27,224 nucleotides of DNA from Tyzzerella sp. UBA1042 (lineage in GTDB: Bacteria; Bacillota; Clostridia; Lachnospirales; Anaerotignaceae): assembly GCA_002316675.1 (NCBI GenBank), contig DCDZ01000030.1, forward strand, positions 1 through 27,224, in the 5' to 3' direction. Under the pieces are notes generated by a model. That model ran no database searches, had not been told where the DNA came from, and was given only the letters and a program-made list of their open reading frames with translations. How positions within the stretch are numbered: position 1 is the stretch's first letter; each line of letters starts with the position of its first letter. Shown here in pieces: positions 1 through 7,383 of this stretch. The position numbers and the translations under genes were made by a program.

Positions 1-159
1 TGGGATGATTCTTATCCAAATGCAATGAAAAGTTGGTCGGTCAATTGGGACGTTATTAGTCCGAGTTTTAAATTTTCTTCCGATGTGAGGAGCTTACCAA
101 TCCGAAACTGGGGCAAGGTCCACGGAGAACTGTCAATCATGTCTGAAGGCCGCCTATAA
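1..159 (+). pseudogene. IS256-family transposase, 3' remnant with internal deletion
   Basis: Frame 1 reads from the window edge to a TAA at 157-159 and encodes 52 residues. The segments NAMKSWSVNWDVISPSFKF and PIRNWGKVHGELSIM resemble the C-terminal part of IS256-family (mutator-type) transposases. In intact members as I remember them, a stretch of roughly 40 or more residues (the 'YTTNAIESLN' region with the catalytic glutamate) separates these two blocks; here SSDVR is joined directly to SLPIRNW, so that block is deleted in frame. The upstream part lies outside the window. The remnant cannot encode an active enzyme. It sits downstream of, and convergent with, the minus-strand LysM/GH18 gene. 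The family call is from recognised sequence; the size of the deletion is an estimate. Confidence 0.75.
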
Positions 160-226
160 TTCAAAAGAATAATCCCTTTTAGAAAGGGTCTTATTGACAT
201 TCACAAAAACATAATTTATATTGAAC

Positions 227-267
227 ATGAGGCATGAATACTGGATATCCAAGCACTCATGCCTCAT
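227..267. repeat. Perfect 11-bp inverted repeat with nested palindrome
   Basis: ATGAGGCATGA at 227-237 is repeated in exact inverse orientation at 257-267. The 19-nt loop contains the 8-bp palindrome GGATATCC (243-250). It lies between the IS256 remnant and the 3' end of the LysM/GH18 gene. Neither strand has a U-tract after the stem, so it is not a textbook intrinsic terminator, although it may still act as the 3' stem-loop of the minus-strand transcript. The rest of the 160-347 gap shows no gene. Confidence 0.6.
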
Positions 268-347
268 AATTATCATAGAAAGCTAATTTACAGAAATAAT
301 TTCACACTCTCCGGATACCCTCTTTTTTGGCTGTAAGTTCTTTGCAG

Positions 348-1634
348 TTAGATACCAAATTTTTGAATATCGTACATATAGGACACCAGCATCCAATTCT
401 GCATAAAGGGACGCATGATATTCCAATAGCCCACACCGCTGAAAACATATTCTTGGGCGGTGCGCAGCTTGGCATAAATACTTCTTGCATCCTCAAACCA
501 GACAACGTGGGCGCTGCCGTCTTCTCCCGTATAAAAAAAGTAGGGACTTTGGGCTACTTCGTCAAACAGGATTTCTGCACGAAGGTTCATGGCCATTTGC
601 ACAGCTTCCTCGTTACCCAAGGTAACAGCCCGCCCTTCTCCCGGACTGAAGGGTAGGGTCCAATCATACCCATAATTTGGAATACCCATGATGATTTTTT
701 CCGGCGGGATTTCCTCAATGGCATAATCCAGAACCTCTCTGATTTTATTTAACGGTGCCACAGCCATAGGCGGCCCATAGGCATATCCCCATTCGTAGGT
801 CATGAGCAAAACAAAATTGGCAATTTCCCCAATCCGCCGATAATCATGGGCGGCATAAAGAAGGCCGGGCTGATCTGCCGAGGTTTTCGGTGCAAGAGCA
901 ACAAAAAGTTGGAAGCCCACTTCGTTCATTGCAATTTGCAGCTCCGAAAGGAAGGAGAGAAAGGCCTCTTTATCTGTCGGCAGAACGAACTCAAAGTCTA
1001 TATCTATGCCGTAATAGGATTTTTGGCTCATTACAACCAATAGATTGTAAATTAAATTTGCCCTGGCTTCAGGGTTATTTACCATTGCAGAGATCAGCTG
1101 ATTGCTGAATTTTCCATTTTCATCTAAAGGTGTAAGCACCAAAATAGGCGCAGCGCCATAGGTTCTTGCGGCAAGAATCAAGTTCTCGTCATCGGGAACA
1201 ATCAGCTCGCCATCGGGAAGAAAGCCGTAGGAAAAAATGGATAGAAAGGTTAAATATGGTGTGGTTTTCCGCAATAAAACAGGATCAATATAGGGATATG
1301 CATACCCATTCACCATATATTCTTCTGTTGAGGCACCTTTGAAAGAAATAATAATGGTTTGCCCCGGATAGATTACATCTGCAGCTGCTATTTGTGGATT
1401 ATTTTGCAATATTACATTTAAGGAAACTCCAAATTTATTTGCGATGCTAAATAAGCTGTCCCCCTGCTCAACCACATAAGTTATGTTCGGCTGCAAAATC
1501 AGAAGGGCTTGACCGAGGGTTAGCTGTCCCGGTGTGGTGATTCCGTTATCTTGCATAATTTGGCCTATACTTACATTATGTTGTTCCGAAATTGAATAAA
1601 TTGTGTCGCCGTTTTTGACTACATGGATTATCAT
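348..1634 (-). CDS. LysM / glycosyl hydrolase 18 protein, SleL (YaaH)-like spore cortex hydrolase
   Basis: Protein of 428 residues: two LysM repeats (about 2-48 and 51-98, with VVKNGDTIYSIS and VVEQGDSLFSIA), then a GH18 chitinase-like barrel (about 105-420). The catalytic strand reads YYGIDIDFEF, with Asp211, Asp213 and the general acid Glu215. This order matches SleL/YaaH-type N-acetylglucosaminidases, which bind spore peptidoglycan through LysM and cut cortex fragments during germination. There is no signal peptide, as is usual for proteins loaded onto the spore from the mother cell. The ATG at 1634 is chosen over an in-frame ATG at 1805 because a GGAGGT Shine-Dalgarno sequence (1646-1641) lies just upstream and the protein then starts directly with LysM. 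The 1805 version would read through a long hairpin (1668-1713). The family call is firm; the germination role is inferred. Confidence 0.85.
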   Translation of the reverse strand: MIIHVVKNGDTIYSISEQHNVSIGQIMQDNGITTPGQLTLGQALLILQPNITYVVEQGDSLFSIANKFGVSLNVILQNNPQIAAADVIYPGQTIIISFKGASTEEYMVNGYAYPYIDPVLLRKTTPYLTFLSIFSYGFLPDGELIVPDDENLILAARTYGAAPILVLTPLDENGKFSNQLISAMVNNPEARANLIYNLLVVMSQKSYYGIDIDFEFVLPTDKEAFLSFLSELQIAMNEVGFQLFVALAPKTSADQPGLLYAAHDYRRIGEIANFVLLMTYEWGYAYGPPMAVAPLNKIREVLDYAIEEIPPEKIIMGIPNYGYDWTLPFSPGEGRAVTLGNEEAVQMAMNLRAEILFDEVAQSPYFFYTGEDGSAHVVWFEDARSIYAKLRTAQEYVFSGVGYWNIMRPFMQNWMLVSYMYDIQKFGI

Positions 1635-1667
1635 GGGTCCACCTCCGCTTATAGTGTATGCGGAGAC

Positions 1668-1713
1668 TGCAAAAGAAAGAACGCATCTGTTAAGATGCAT
1701 TCTTTCTTTTGCA
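1668..1713 (-). terminator. 21-bp short-loop hairpin between lipoprotein and LysM/GH18 genes
   Basis: Positions 1668-1688 pair with 1693-1713: 21 nt per arm, one mismatch, 4-nt loop GTTA on the plus strand. The lower stem is A-rich on one arm and T-rich on the other (TTCTTTCTTTT), so a transcript from either side has a pyrimidine-rich descending arm. On the minus strand it follows the lipoprotein stop codon (1827) by about 110 nt and ends about 34 nt before the LysM/GH18 start. It most probably terminates the lipoprotein mRNA. A role as a folded 5' leader for the downstream gene is the alternative. Confidence 0.6.
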
Positions 1714-1826
1714 AAAATAAAAGGTTTTGTCTTGGTGCACTCCTTTGCCGGAAGTGTAAATTTTCTGCCGAAAGCTCTGCCTTTATATACTGCGGTTTTC
1801 TTCAAAGCAACCCAAAGAAGCTTTTG

Positions 1827-2870
1827 TTATTCCGAAGCAGCTGTTTTTTCAAGCATTTCCACCGTAGCTTCCAGATACTCCTCTAAGGTCTTTATGCCTT
1901 CCAGCTTTGTGGGGAAAGGCTTGCCTGTGTTATCTACAAAAATGGTGGTAGGCAGACCGTTCAAATTTTCGATGATCCAAGAAGCCATGGCTTCATCGGG
2001 AATGATGGAGGTGAAGGTGACACCGGCCTCTTGATATGCCTTTTCCACCGTTTTCTCTGCTGCTTCTCTCGGCGTGTCAATGACAACCTGCACAAAGTTA
2101 ATATTCGGATAGCTTTTCTTCAGTTCCTCGGAAAAAGCCTGCAAGGTGCCTAACTCATTGATATCCGGGTAGCAATAGGAGGCCCAAAAGTTAACTACGG
2201 TTAAATCATAATCATAAAACATGGTGCTTGTTACCGGGTCTCCGGCTAAGGTGGTGGACATGAAGTTCAAATACTCCTTATCCTGTTCCAACTGGGCCTG
2301 CACCGTGCTTTCATCGGGCACAAAGGTTTCAATGGTTTCCCGCAGCAATGGCAGCTCGGATTGCAAGGTGTCAAAGACTTTTTGAGCGCTTTGAGAAAAT
2401 CTGGCCGTGGAGCCTGTGTATTCTGTCAAATAGTAGAAACGAAAGCCCTCCTGTGAAGGAAGTTCCTCAACGTTTTTATATAGCCCAAGCTCCTCTGTCA
2501 CACCGGCGGAATCTACCATCTCGTTTTTTACAACCAACAATGTAAATACGGGAATCATAAGCTCGTCCACAGGAATTTCGGAGTCGGGATTATTTAATTC
2601 CTCCATGTTTTCATCCGGCGCATAATCGTATTCGATCTTAGCGTAAATTTCTCCCTCGGGCTTTACATAAGTGACAGGGATTAAATTCACATTCTCCCGG
2701 GAAAGCCAGTCCTTGGGAAGCTGATAGGCCAAGCCGCACTGTTCAAAGCGGTAGTCTGTTTGCAAGGTATTTTCCTCTGTCTCGTCAGATGCAGACTTTT
2801 TATTACCGCATCCGCCCAAAAAACTCATGGACAATATAAACACCAGAAAAAGGACAATTTTTTTTGTCAT
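1827..2870 (-). CDS. Lipoprotein with TlpA/thioredoxin-like domain, second active-site cysteine missing
   Basis: Protein of 347 residues. The N-terminus has a lysine-containing n-region, a hydrophobic core and the lipobox LGGC (Cys21), so it should be a lipoprotein on the outer face of the membrane. Residues about 30-190 form an unrecognised domain. From about 215 there is a thioredoxin fold of TlpA type: VVNFWASYCYPDINEL followed by the cis-proline segment GLPTTIF (Pro307). In this family the motif is normally WCxxC; here it is Cys233-Tyr-Pro-Asp236, so only the first cysteine remains. The start at 2870 is set by AGGAGG 9 nt upstream; an in-frame ATG at 2933 lacks this and would bury the signal peptide. 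Membrane location and fold are well supported; the redox function is doubtful. Confidence 0.8.
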   Translation of the reverse strand: MTKKIVLFLVFILSMSFLGGCGNKKSASDETEENTLQTDYRFEQCGLAYQLPKDWLSRENVNLIPVTYVKPEGEIYAKIEYDYAPDENMEELNNPDSEIPVDELMIPVFTLLVVKNEMVDSAGVTEELGLYKNVEELPSQEGFRFYYLTEYTGSTARFSQSAQKVFDTLQSELPLLRETIETFVPDESTVQAQLEQDKEYLNFMSTTLAGDPVTSTMFYDYDLTVVNFWASYCYPDINELGTLQAFSEELKKSYPNINFVQVVIDTPREAAEKTVEKAYQEAGVTFTSIIPDEAMASWIIENLNGLPTTIFVDNTGKPFPTKLEGIKTLEEYLEATVEMLEKTAASE

Positions 2871-2983
2871 TGTGATTCCTCCTAAAAACATAACGAAAAA
2901 ATTCGTGTATAAAGTGATCAAAATAAGGCGCATACGGAATCCTTTTTTGCCAACAAGCCGGATTGTATTTTACACGCCCCACT

Positions 2984-3012
2984 ATTATACAGAAAAATCA
3001 TAGCCGCCGCAA
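2984..3012 (-). promoter_or_regulatory. Sigma-A-type promoter for the thioredoxin-like lipoprotein
   Basis: On the minus strand TTGCGG (3012-3007) is followed after 17 bp by a perfect TATAAT (2989-2984). Transcription would start near 2977 and give a leader of about 105 nt before the start codon at 2870. Confidence 0.5.
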
Positions 3013-3176
3013 TGGCAATTTCCACAGAATAGAACAGGACTGCTTGCTTTTTAATTTGTTTTTAATCCCGAGGCAATCTCCGTTTAACTGCATAAAGATA
3101 TACTTAAGAAGACATACTGGGATATTGGAGAAAGGTATGGTCGTTAGGAAAAGGGCAGGACAGGGTTTCTGCGTTG

Positions 3177-3206
3177 GCGGAATACGGCAAGGCGGATTCC
3201 GCTTTT
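3177..3206 (+). terminator. Terminator-like hairpin upstream of the response regulator
   Basis: GCGGAAT (3177-3183) and ATTCCGC (3196-3202) are exact inverse copies separated by 12 nt and followed by TTTT. It lies about 40 bp before the -10 box of the response regulator, so it may insulate that promoter from upstream read-through. The short stem keeps confidence low. Confidence 0.35.
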
Positions 3207-3218
3207 GTCTGGAAATTC

Positions 3219-3248
3219 TTATTCATTTCTCCGATTTTATGGTATAAT
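3219..3248 (+). promoter_or_regulatory. Probable promoter of the two-component operon
   Basis: A perfect TATAAT (3243-3248) lies 32 nt before the start codon of the response regulator. The best -35 match, TTATTC at 3219-3224 with an 18-bp spacer, is poor, which would suit an activated or autoregulated promoter. Confidence 0.45.
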
Positions 3249-3279
3249 ATACCAATCATATGAAAAGGAGAAGAAAACG

Positions 3280-3963
3280 ATGATACAGAAAAAAATTCTT
3301 TTGATAGAAGATGAGGTTAAGCTGGCTCGATTTGTGGAACTGGAATTAAGGTATGAAGGATATGATGTGGTTGTCTGCCACGACGGGCGGGAAGGCTTGG
3401 CCCTTATAAATGAGGGGGATTTTGATATGCTTCTTCTGGATCTTATGCTGCCCGGCTTAACGGGCATTGAAATTTGCCGCAGAGTTCGGAAAACCTCTAA
3501 TGTACCCATTATTATGCTGACAGCCAAGGATGAAGTGATTGATAAAGTGGCGGGCCTTGACAGCGGTGCCGATGATTATTTAACAAAGCCCTTTGCTATA
3601 GAGGAGCTTTTGGCCAGAATGCGCGTTGCCTTTAAGCATTGTGAAGACAGAACCTCCAAAAAAGTGCATTTGCAGGTGCAGGATTTGCAAATTGACACGG
3701 AAAAGCGTGCCGTTACTGTTGGAAACACTGGGGTGGAGCTGACCAAAAAGGAATATGAGCTTCTTTTATATTTGGTGCAGAATAAAAATATTGTTTTAAC
3801 GAGGGAACAGATTTTAAATGAAGTTTGGGGGTATAGTTATATTGGTGAGACCAACGTTGTGGATGTGTATGTCCGCTACTTAAGGGCCAAAATAGACGAA
3901 GCATTTCAAAAGAAGTTTATCCATACCATACGAGGGGTAGGCTATTATGTCAAAGAAGAATAA
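3280..3963 (+). CDS. OmpR/PhoB-family response regulator
   Basis: Protein of 227 residues. The receiver domain (about 1-120) has the acidic pair Glu10-Asp11, the phospho-acceptor Asp54 in LLLDLMLPG, Thr81 in IIMLTAKDE and Lys103 in LTKPF. A C-terminal winged helix (about 130-225) contains ELTKKEYELLLYL and a recognition region ending in HTIRGVGY, typical of the OmpR class. It should bind DNA as a phosphorylated dimer. The ATG at 3280 has AAAAGGAG upstream; an in-frame start at 3205 would precede the -10 box and is rejected. The gene overlaps the following kinase by 17 nt, so the two are co-transcribed and coupled. Target genes cannot be told from the sequence; the lipoproteins on either side are natural candidates. 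Confidence 0.93.
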   Translation: MIQKKILLIEDEVKLARFVELELRYEGYDVVVCHDGREGLALINEGDFDMLLLDLMLPGLTGIEICRRVRKTSNVPIIMLTAKDEVIDKVAGLDSGADDYLTKPFAIEELLARMRVAFKHCEDRTSKKVHLQVQDLQIDTEKRAVTVGNTGVELTKKEYELLLYLVQNKNIVLTREQILNEVWGYSYIGETNVVDVYVRYLRAKIDEAFQKKFIHTIRGVGYYVKEE

Positions 3964-5485
3964 AAGAAGTTTTTTATACGGTTTTCGCCATATGGCCATT
4001 GCCAGAAAAATTACCCTGCTGTACAGCGGGATTTTCTCCATTTCCCTTTTGGTGATCAGCTTGTTTATGACACTCAATATTACGGCCATTCAACAGCATA
4101 TTATCCGAAGAGAGCTGACACTAACCATTTCAAATATTGAGGCGTATCTTCGTGATGGCAAGGTTCTAAGCAATATTGCCCTTAGAAAGCTGTTAGACAA
4201 CAAATATGTGGAAGTCAATGTTTATTCAAAAGAGGAGCAGGAGTATTATTTCAGCCATTTTGGCGACGGCCCCTTATTGGTGCAGCTGCGCCAAAGGAGC
4301 TTGGCTGTCCTTGAGGAGATTGATGGCCCGGATCCCTTGACCGAAGGGTATGCCGATGCGTCTAAGGGGGATGGCTTTTTTATCAGTGAACAAAAAAATA
4401 ATATGGAAAATTGCACGGAATATATTTTAGAAAACGGAAGCAGACAACAGATGATGCTGCTTTCTACCACGATACAGGGAAAAGACCGGCTTTATCGTGT
4501 GGAGGCGTACAAGCTCATCGGTATCAACGCAAGCTTTTTGGAGGGCTTTATCGGCAAGCTTGCCATTATAGACTTTATCGGTATATTTTGTGCATTTTTA
4601 ATCGGCCACTACATTAGCCGCCGGATGCTTCAGCCCGTGGAAGCAATTCGATCGGCGGCGGAACGCATCACCATTGAAGACTTAAGTCAGCGTATCAATA
4701 CAGATGGTCCCGAGGATGAAATGAAGGAGCTTACCGTTACCTTTAATTCTATGATCGACCGTTTGGAAAGCTCGTTTCAGCGGCAAAATCAATTTATTTC
4801 AGATGCTTCCCATGAATTAAGAACGCCCATTTCTGTCATTCAAGGCTATGCAAATTTAATCAACCGGTGGGGAAAGAGCGATCCGGCGATTTTGCAGGAA
4901 GCCATAGACTCTATTTTGGGGGAAACAGAGCATATGAGTGCGCTGATTCGCCAACTGCTTTTTTTGGCAAAAGGAGATCAAAACCGGATGCCTGTACAGA
5001 AAAAGCTCATTTCTTTAAACGAAATTGCAGGGGAAATGGTGAAGGAGTTGGAAATTCTTGAAGTGGACCGCCGTGTTTTATTTGAAGAAAAGGACTCCGT
5101 TGCAATATGGGGTGATCCGGATTTAATCAAGCAGCTGCTTTGGATTCATGCGGAAAACGCCCTAAAATATACCCAGGATGGGGATACAATCACAGTTCGC
5201 ATTTGGAAAGATAAAAAAAGCGGGTATGTTTCCGTAGGGGATACCGGCGCAGGTATCGCTAAGAAGCATATATCCAAAATATTTGACCGATTTTACCGGG
5301 TGGATCCCTCCAGAAATAAGGGGATTTCCGGAACGGGGCTGGGGCTTTCCATTGCAAAGTGGATTGTGGACTGCCATTTTGGACATATTACGGTGGAAAG
5401 TGAGGAAGGGAAGGGCACAACCTTTACCAATGCATTTGCTTTAAGCGGGAAAGCAAAAATGGATGAGAAAAAAAGGGAGGCTTAA
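3947..5485 (+). CDS. HAMP-domain sensor histidine kinase
   Basis: Protein of 512 residues, the partner of the overlapping response regulator. Transmembrane helices at about 23-45 and 203-223 flank an extracytoplasmic sensor domain of about 155 residues. A HAMP linker (about 222-275) follows, then HisKA with the phospho-acceptor His289 in DASHELRTPISV, and a HATPase domain with an N-box (HAENALKY, Asn404), G1 box (GDTGAGI), F-box (FDRFYR) and G2 box (GTGLGLSIAKW). All catalytic motifs are intact. The layout is like ArlS-type kinases of Gram-positive bacteria. The sensor domain resembles no ligand-binding family that I recognise, so the signal is unknown. GAGGGG lies upstream of the ATG, inside the response regulator gene. 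Confidence 0.93.
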   Translation: MSKKNKRSFLYGFRHMAIARKITLLYSGIFSISLLVISLFMTLNITAIQQHIIRRELTLTISNIEAYLRDGKVLSNIALRKLLDNKYVEVNVYSKEEQEYYFSHFGDGPLLVQLRQRSLAVLEEIDGPDPLTEGYADASKGDGFFISEQKNNMENCTEYILENGSRQQMMLLSTTIQGKDRLYRVEAYKLIGINASFLEGFIGKLAIIDFIGIFCAFLIGHYISRRMLQPVEAIRSAAERITIEDLSQRINTDGPEDEMKELTVTFNSMIDRLESSFQRQNQFISDASHELRTPISVIQGYANLINRWGKSDPAILQEAIDSILGETEHMSALIRQLLFLAKGDQNRMPVQKKLISLNEIAGEMVKELEILEVDRRVLFEEKDSVAIWGDPDLIKQLLWIHAENALKYTQDGDTITVRIWKDKKSGYVSVGDTGAGIAKKHISKIFDRFYRVDPSRNKGISGTGLGLSIAKWIVDCHFGHITVESEEGKGTTFTNAFALSGKAKMDEKKREA

Positions 5486-5520
5486 GGCAGATATAAGTTT
5501 TAAATTTTCCTTAAGTTTTA
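5481..5520 (+). terminator. Weak terminator after the sensor kinase
   Basis: CTTAAGG (5481-5487, including the stop codon) and CCTTAAG (5509-5515) are exact inverse copies followed by TTTTATATATTT. The loop is long (21 nt) and AT-rich, so termination would be inefficient. Confidence 0.4.
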
Positions 5521-5529
5521 TATATTTGT

Positions 5530-5558
5530 TTGATAATAGGTACAAAATGCCGTATAAT
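5530..5558 (+). promoter_or_regulatory. Strong sigma-A-type promoter
   Basis: TTGATA (5530-5535), a 17-bp spacer and a perfect TATAAT (5553-5558). Transcription should begin near 5565, giving a leader of about 200 nt before the lipoprotein at 5766. This is one of the best promoters in the window. Confidence 0.75.
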
Positions 5559-5607
5559 TAAAACGTATATATGTTTTTCTAGAAATAGGTAAAGAACCGC
5601 AGATAAA

Positions 5608-5769
5608 ATGAAGAGACGAGTATTCGCTGAAATTGAGTCCCGATGGTTATTTATTAGAAAAACTTATGTCAAAGGTCATTTTTATGCAAAATGGCTTAGC
5701 CGACATTGTTCCAATACATATGTGGGCATATCATTTTATTACAACATACTAAGGGGGAAATACTTATGA
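5608..5769 (+). CDS. Possible 53-residue leader ORF overlapping the lipoprotein start
   Basis: An ATG at 5608 opens a 53-codon frame ending in TGA at 5767-5769, which overlaps the ATG of the lipoprotein (5766) as ATGA, the usual geometry for translational coupling. The product is basic and aromatic (starts MKRRVFAEIESRWLF, ends YYNILRGKYL) with no recognised domain and no clear membrane helix. It lies entirely inside the leader made by the 5530-5558 promoter. Against it, the ribosome binding site is poor and a frame this long has roughly an 8% chance of being open by accident. It may simply be leader RNA. Confidence 0.25.
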   Translation: MKRRVFAEIESRWLFIRKTYVKGHFYAKWLSRHCSNTYVGISFYYNILRGKYL

Positions 5770-7286
5770 GAAAGAAAGTAGCGGCACTTTTATGCGCAAT
5801 CATGTGTATTGCGGCATTTACGGGCTGTTCCAGCGCAGAGCTGGGGTATCTGCAGATGGGTGCAGACTTGTTGACAAAAATGGAAGTAAGCGAAACAAAG
5901 GGCACGGTGAATATTGAATTAGATGCAGATGCAATGAAGGACTATGTTGCAGGGATATCCGGCGTTGCAGATGAAGCAACCAAAGAAGAGCTCAGTGCAT
6001 TTACAGGCAAAAAATCTGCTGTCATTGATTATGCAATCAAGATGGATATGAGTACACTTGCATATCAGGCAGATTTGGATATTACCTATGCAGGTACGAA
6101 ATATGACTTGGGCGATATGTACTTCGGCATGAAGGACGGCATCTATGTTTCCGGTAAAACCGTTTGGGGCGCTTATGAGCTGACAAAAGCTATGGTTGGC
6201 GAAAACGGCGCAAGCTACCTGAAAGACGAAAACTTTGCCAAGGATTTGAAGGCTATCACAGACGGAAGCGGTTATATCAACCTGATGTCTATGGAGGAAA
6301 TGGGCCTTACAGAGGAAGACCTTGCAGAAGTGATTCCTACAGGCGGCTATGGTGATTTGTACGCTTCTGCAATGGATTTCTATAAGAATGCTTTCTCTGG
6401 CTTTACAACCAATATGGTGAGCGAGGTTTCCGGCGGATATAAAATCAAAACAGATGGCAAGGCAGTTGCACAGTTGTTTGTTGATGTATTAGATTATATC
6501 GGCAACAACCCTGACACAGTTTTGGCTGCAACCACCGACTATATGATGGATGTTATGAAAGCAATGAATACCTCTGAAGAAGATATGGCTTCCTTCAAGG
6601 AAGAACTGGAAGCAACAGCAAAGGATGCTGCATCCTTTAAGGCTGGGGTAGACCAGATTAAGGCTGCCGTTGAGCAGGGAATTGCACAGCCCGAGGTATC
6701 CAAGGTATTGGATAGTTTCTCTTATGAATCTACCATTACAAAGGCTGGAGACGGTTTCAATACAGTTGAAAATTTTGCAATCACAGATGGTGGCAAGAGT
6801 GTATTGAAAATAACAGGCAATAGCACAGTGAAGGCATCCAGCGGTAAAATTGTTATGCCTGCAAACAGTGTAAGCACAGAGGATTTTGAAAAGAAGCTTA
6901 CAGCTTTGGATGACAAATATAACCCTGTAAACGCAGTTGTAGCTCTTTGGGGCTGGGAAGGTGATTCCGAAGCAATGCTGACGCTGGACAGAGCAGAGGA
7001 GTCCTTCTTCGCAAATGCAAACGGTGTTAATTTTGTTGAATATGTAGAGGAAGACGGACGTGTATACTTGCCTTTGCGTGATATCTGCGAAGCATTGGGT
7101 GAAACTGTTGAATGGAACAATGATGAGAAGACGGCTTACATCGTGCGTGACGGCGAAAAAACAGCAATGCAAGGCAAAATTCAGGATGGCAAATCCTTTA
7201 TCAGCGTGCGTGACTTTGAGAAATTAGGCTATACAGTAGCTTATGAAAAAGTAGAAGATTTAAAGCAGGTAACAGTTACAAAATAA
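5766..7286 (+). CDS. Lipoprotein with C-terminal copper-amine-oxidase-type (stalk) domain
   Basis: Protein of 506 residues. The signal peptide MRKKVAALLCAIMCIAAF ends in the lipobox FTGC (Cys21). A large extracytoplasmic region, rich in Asp, Glu, Lys and Ala and without recognised catalytic motifs, spans about 25-400. The last 85 residues (RVYLPLRDICEALGETVEW, then SFISVRDFEKLGY) match the small repeat domain called copper amine oxidase N-terminal or stalk domain, common on cell-surface proteins of Clostridia and Paenibacillus; in this context it is not an enzyme. The start at 5766 has AAGGGGG upstream and places the signal peptide at the N-terminus; an in-frame start at 5706 does not. Strong promoter and long leader suggest high, regulated expression. 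Function unknown. Confidence 0.8.
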   Translation: MRKKVAALLCAIMCIAAFTGCSSAELGYLQMGADLLTKMEVSETKGTVNIELDADAMKDYVAGISGVADEATKEELSAFTGKKSAVIDYAIKMDMSTLAYQADLDITYAGTKYDLGDMYFGMKDGIYVSGKTVWGAYELTKAMVGENGASYLKDENFAKDLKAITDGSGYINLMSMEEMGLTEEDLAEVIPTGGYGDLYASAMDFYKNAFSGFTTNMVSEVSGGYKIKTDGKAVAQLFVDVLDYIGNNPDTVLAATTDYMMDVMKAMNTSEEDMASFKEELEATAKDAASFKAGVDQIKAAVEQGIAQPEVSKVLDSFSYESTITKAGDGFNTVENFAITDGGKSVLKITGNSTVKASSGKIVMPANSVSTEDFEKKLTALDDKYNPVNAVVALWGWEGDSEAMLTLDRAEESFFANANGVNFVEYVEEDGRVYLPLRDICEALGETVEWNNDEKTAYIVRDGEKTAMQGKIQDGKSFISVRDFEKLGYTVAYEKVEDLKQVTVTK

Positions 7287-7322
7287 AGATCGGCTTCAAA
7301 TAAAAAGAGCAGCGTCAAAAGA

Positions 7323-7348
7323 TGAACTGCACCCCAAAAGTTAGACAG
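7323..7348 (+). repeat. Left terminal inverted repeat of the IS3-family element
   Basis: Starts TGAACTGCACCCCAAAAG and matches the reverse complement of 8241-8266 with a few differences, including a one-base shift on each side of the C-run/A-run core. Confidence 0.75.
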
Positions 7349-7383
7349 TATGATATACTGAATAACGATTGGGGTGTTTTTCT

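Larger units (their letters stand above)
2871..3279. other. 409-bp divergent intergenic region
   Basis: This gap separates the minus-strand lipoprotein from the plus-strand two-component genes. It holds the minus-strand promoter at 2984-3012, a plus-strand hairpin followed by TTTT at 3177-3206 and a -10 box at 3243-3248. A 94-codon plus-strand open frame spans 2963-3247, but it has no convincing ribosome binding site and resembles nothing I recognise. Confidence 0.6.

Noticed and set aside
327..656. 109-codon plus-strand open frame
   Set aside because: Antisense to the C-terminal part of the GH18 domain, with no start signal.
1652..1660. CATACACTA on the minus strand resembling a sigma-E or sigma-K -10 box for the LysM/GH18 gene
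   Set aside because: A start site 6-7 nt downstream would fall inside the Shine-Dalgarno sequence (1646-1641), and the -35 position lies in the long hairpin.
2963..3247. 94-codon plus-strand open frame between the lipoprotein and the response regulator
   Set aside because: No ribosome binding site, unrelated composition, and it runs across the promoter elements of both flanking genes.
5565..5765. Known riboswitch or T-box in the lipoprotein leader
   Set aside because: No conserved core that I recognise (no T-box AGGGTGGNACCGCG, no cobalamin, SAM or cyclic-di-GMP signature) and no terminator at the end of the leader.
6489..7172. 227-codon minus-strand open frame
   Set aside because: It lies entirely antisense to the lipoprotein, with a Cys-rich low-complexity product typical of a shadow frame.
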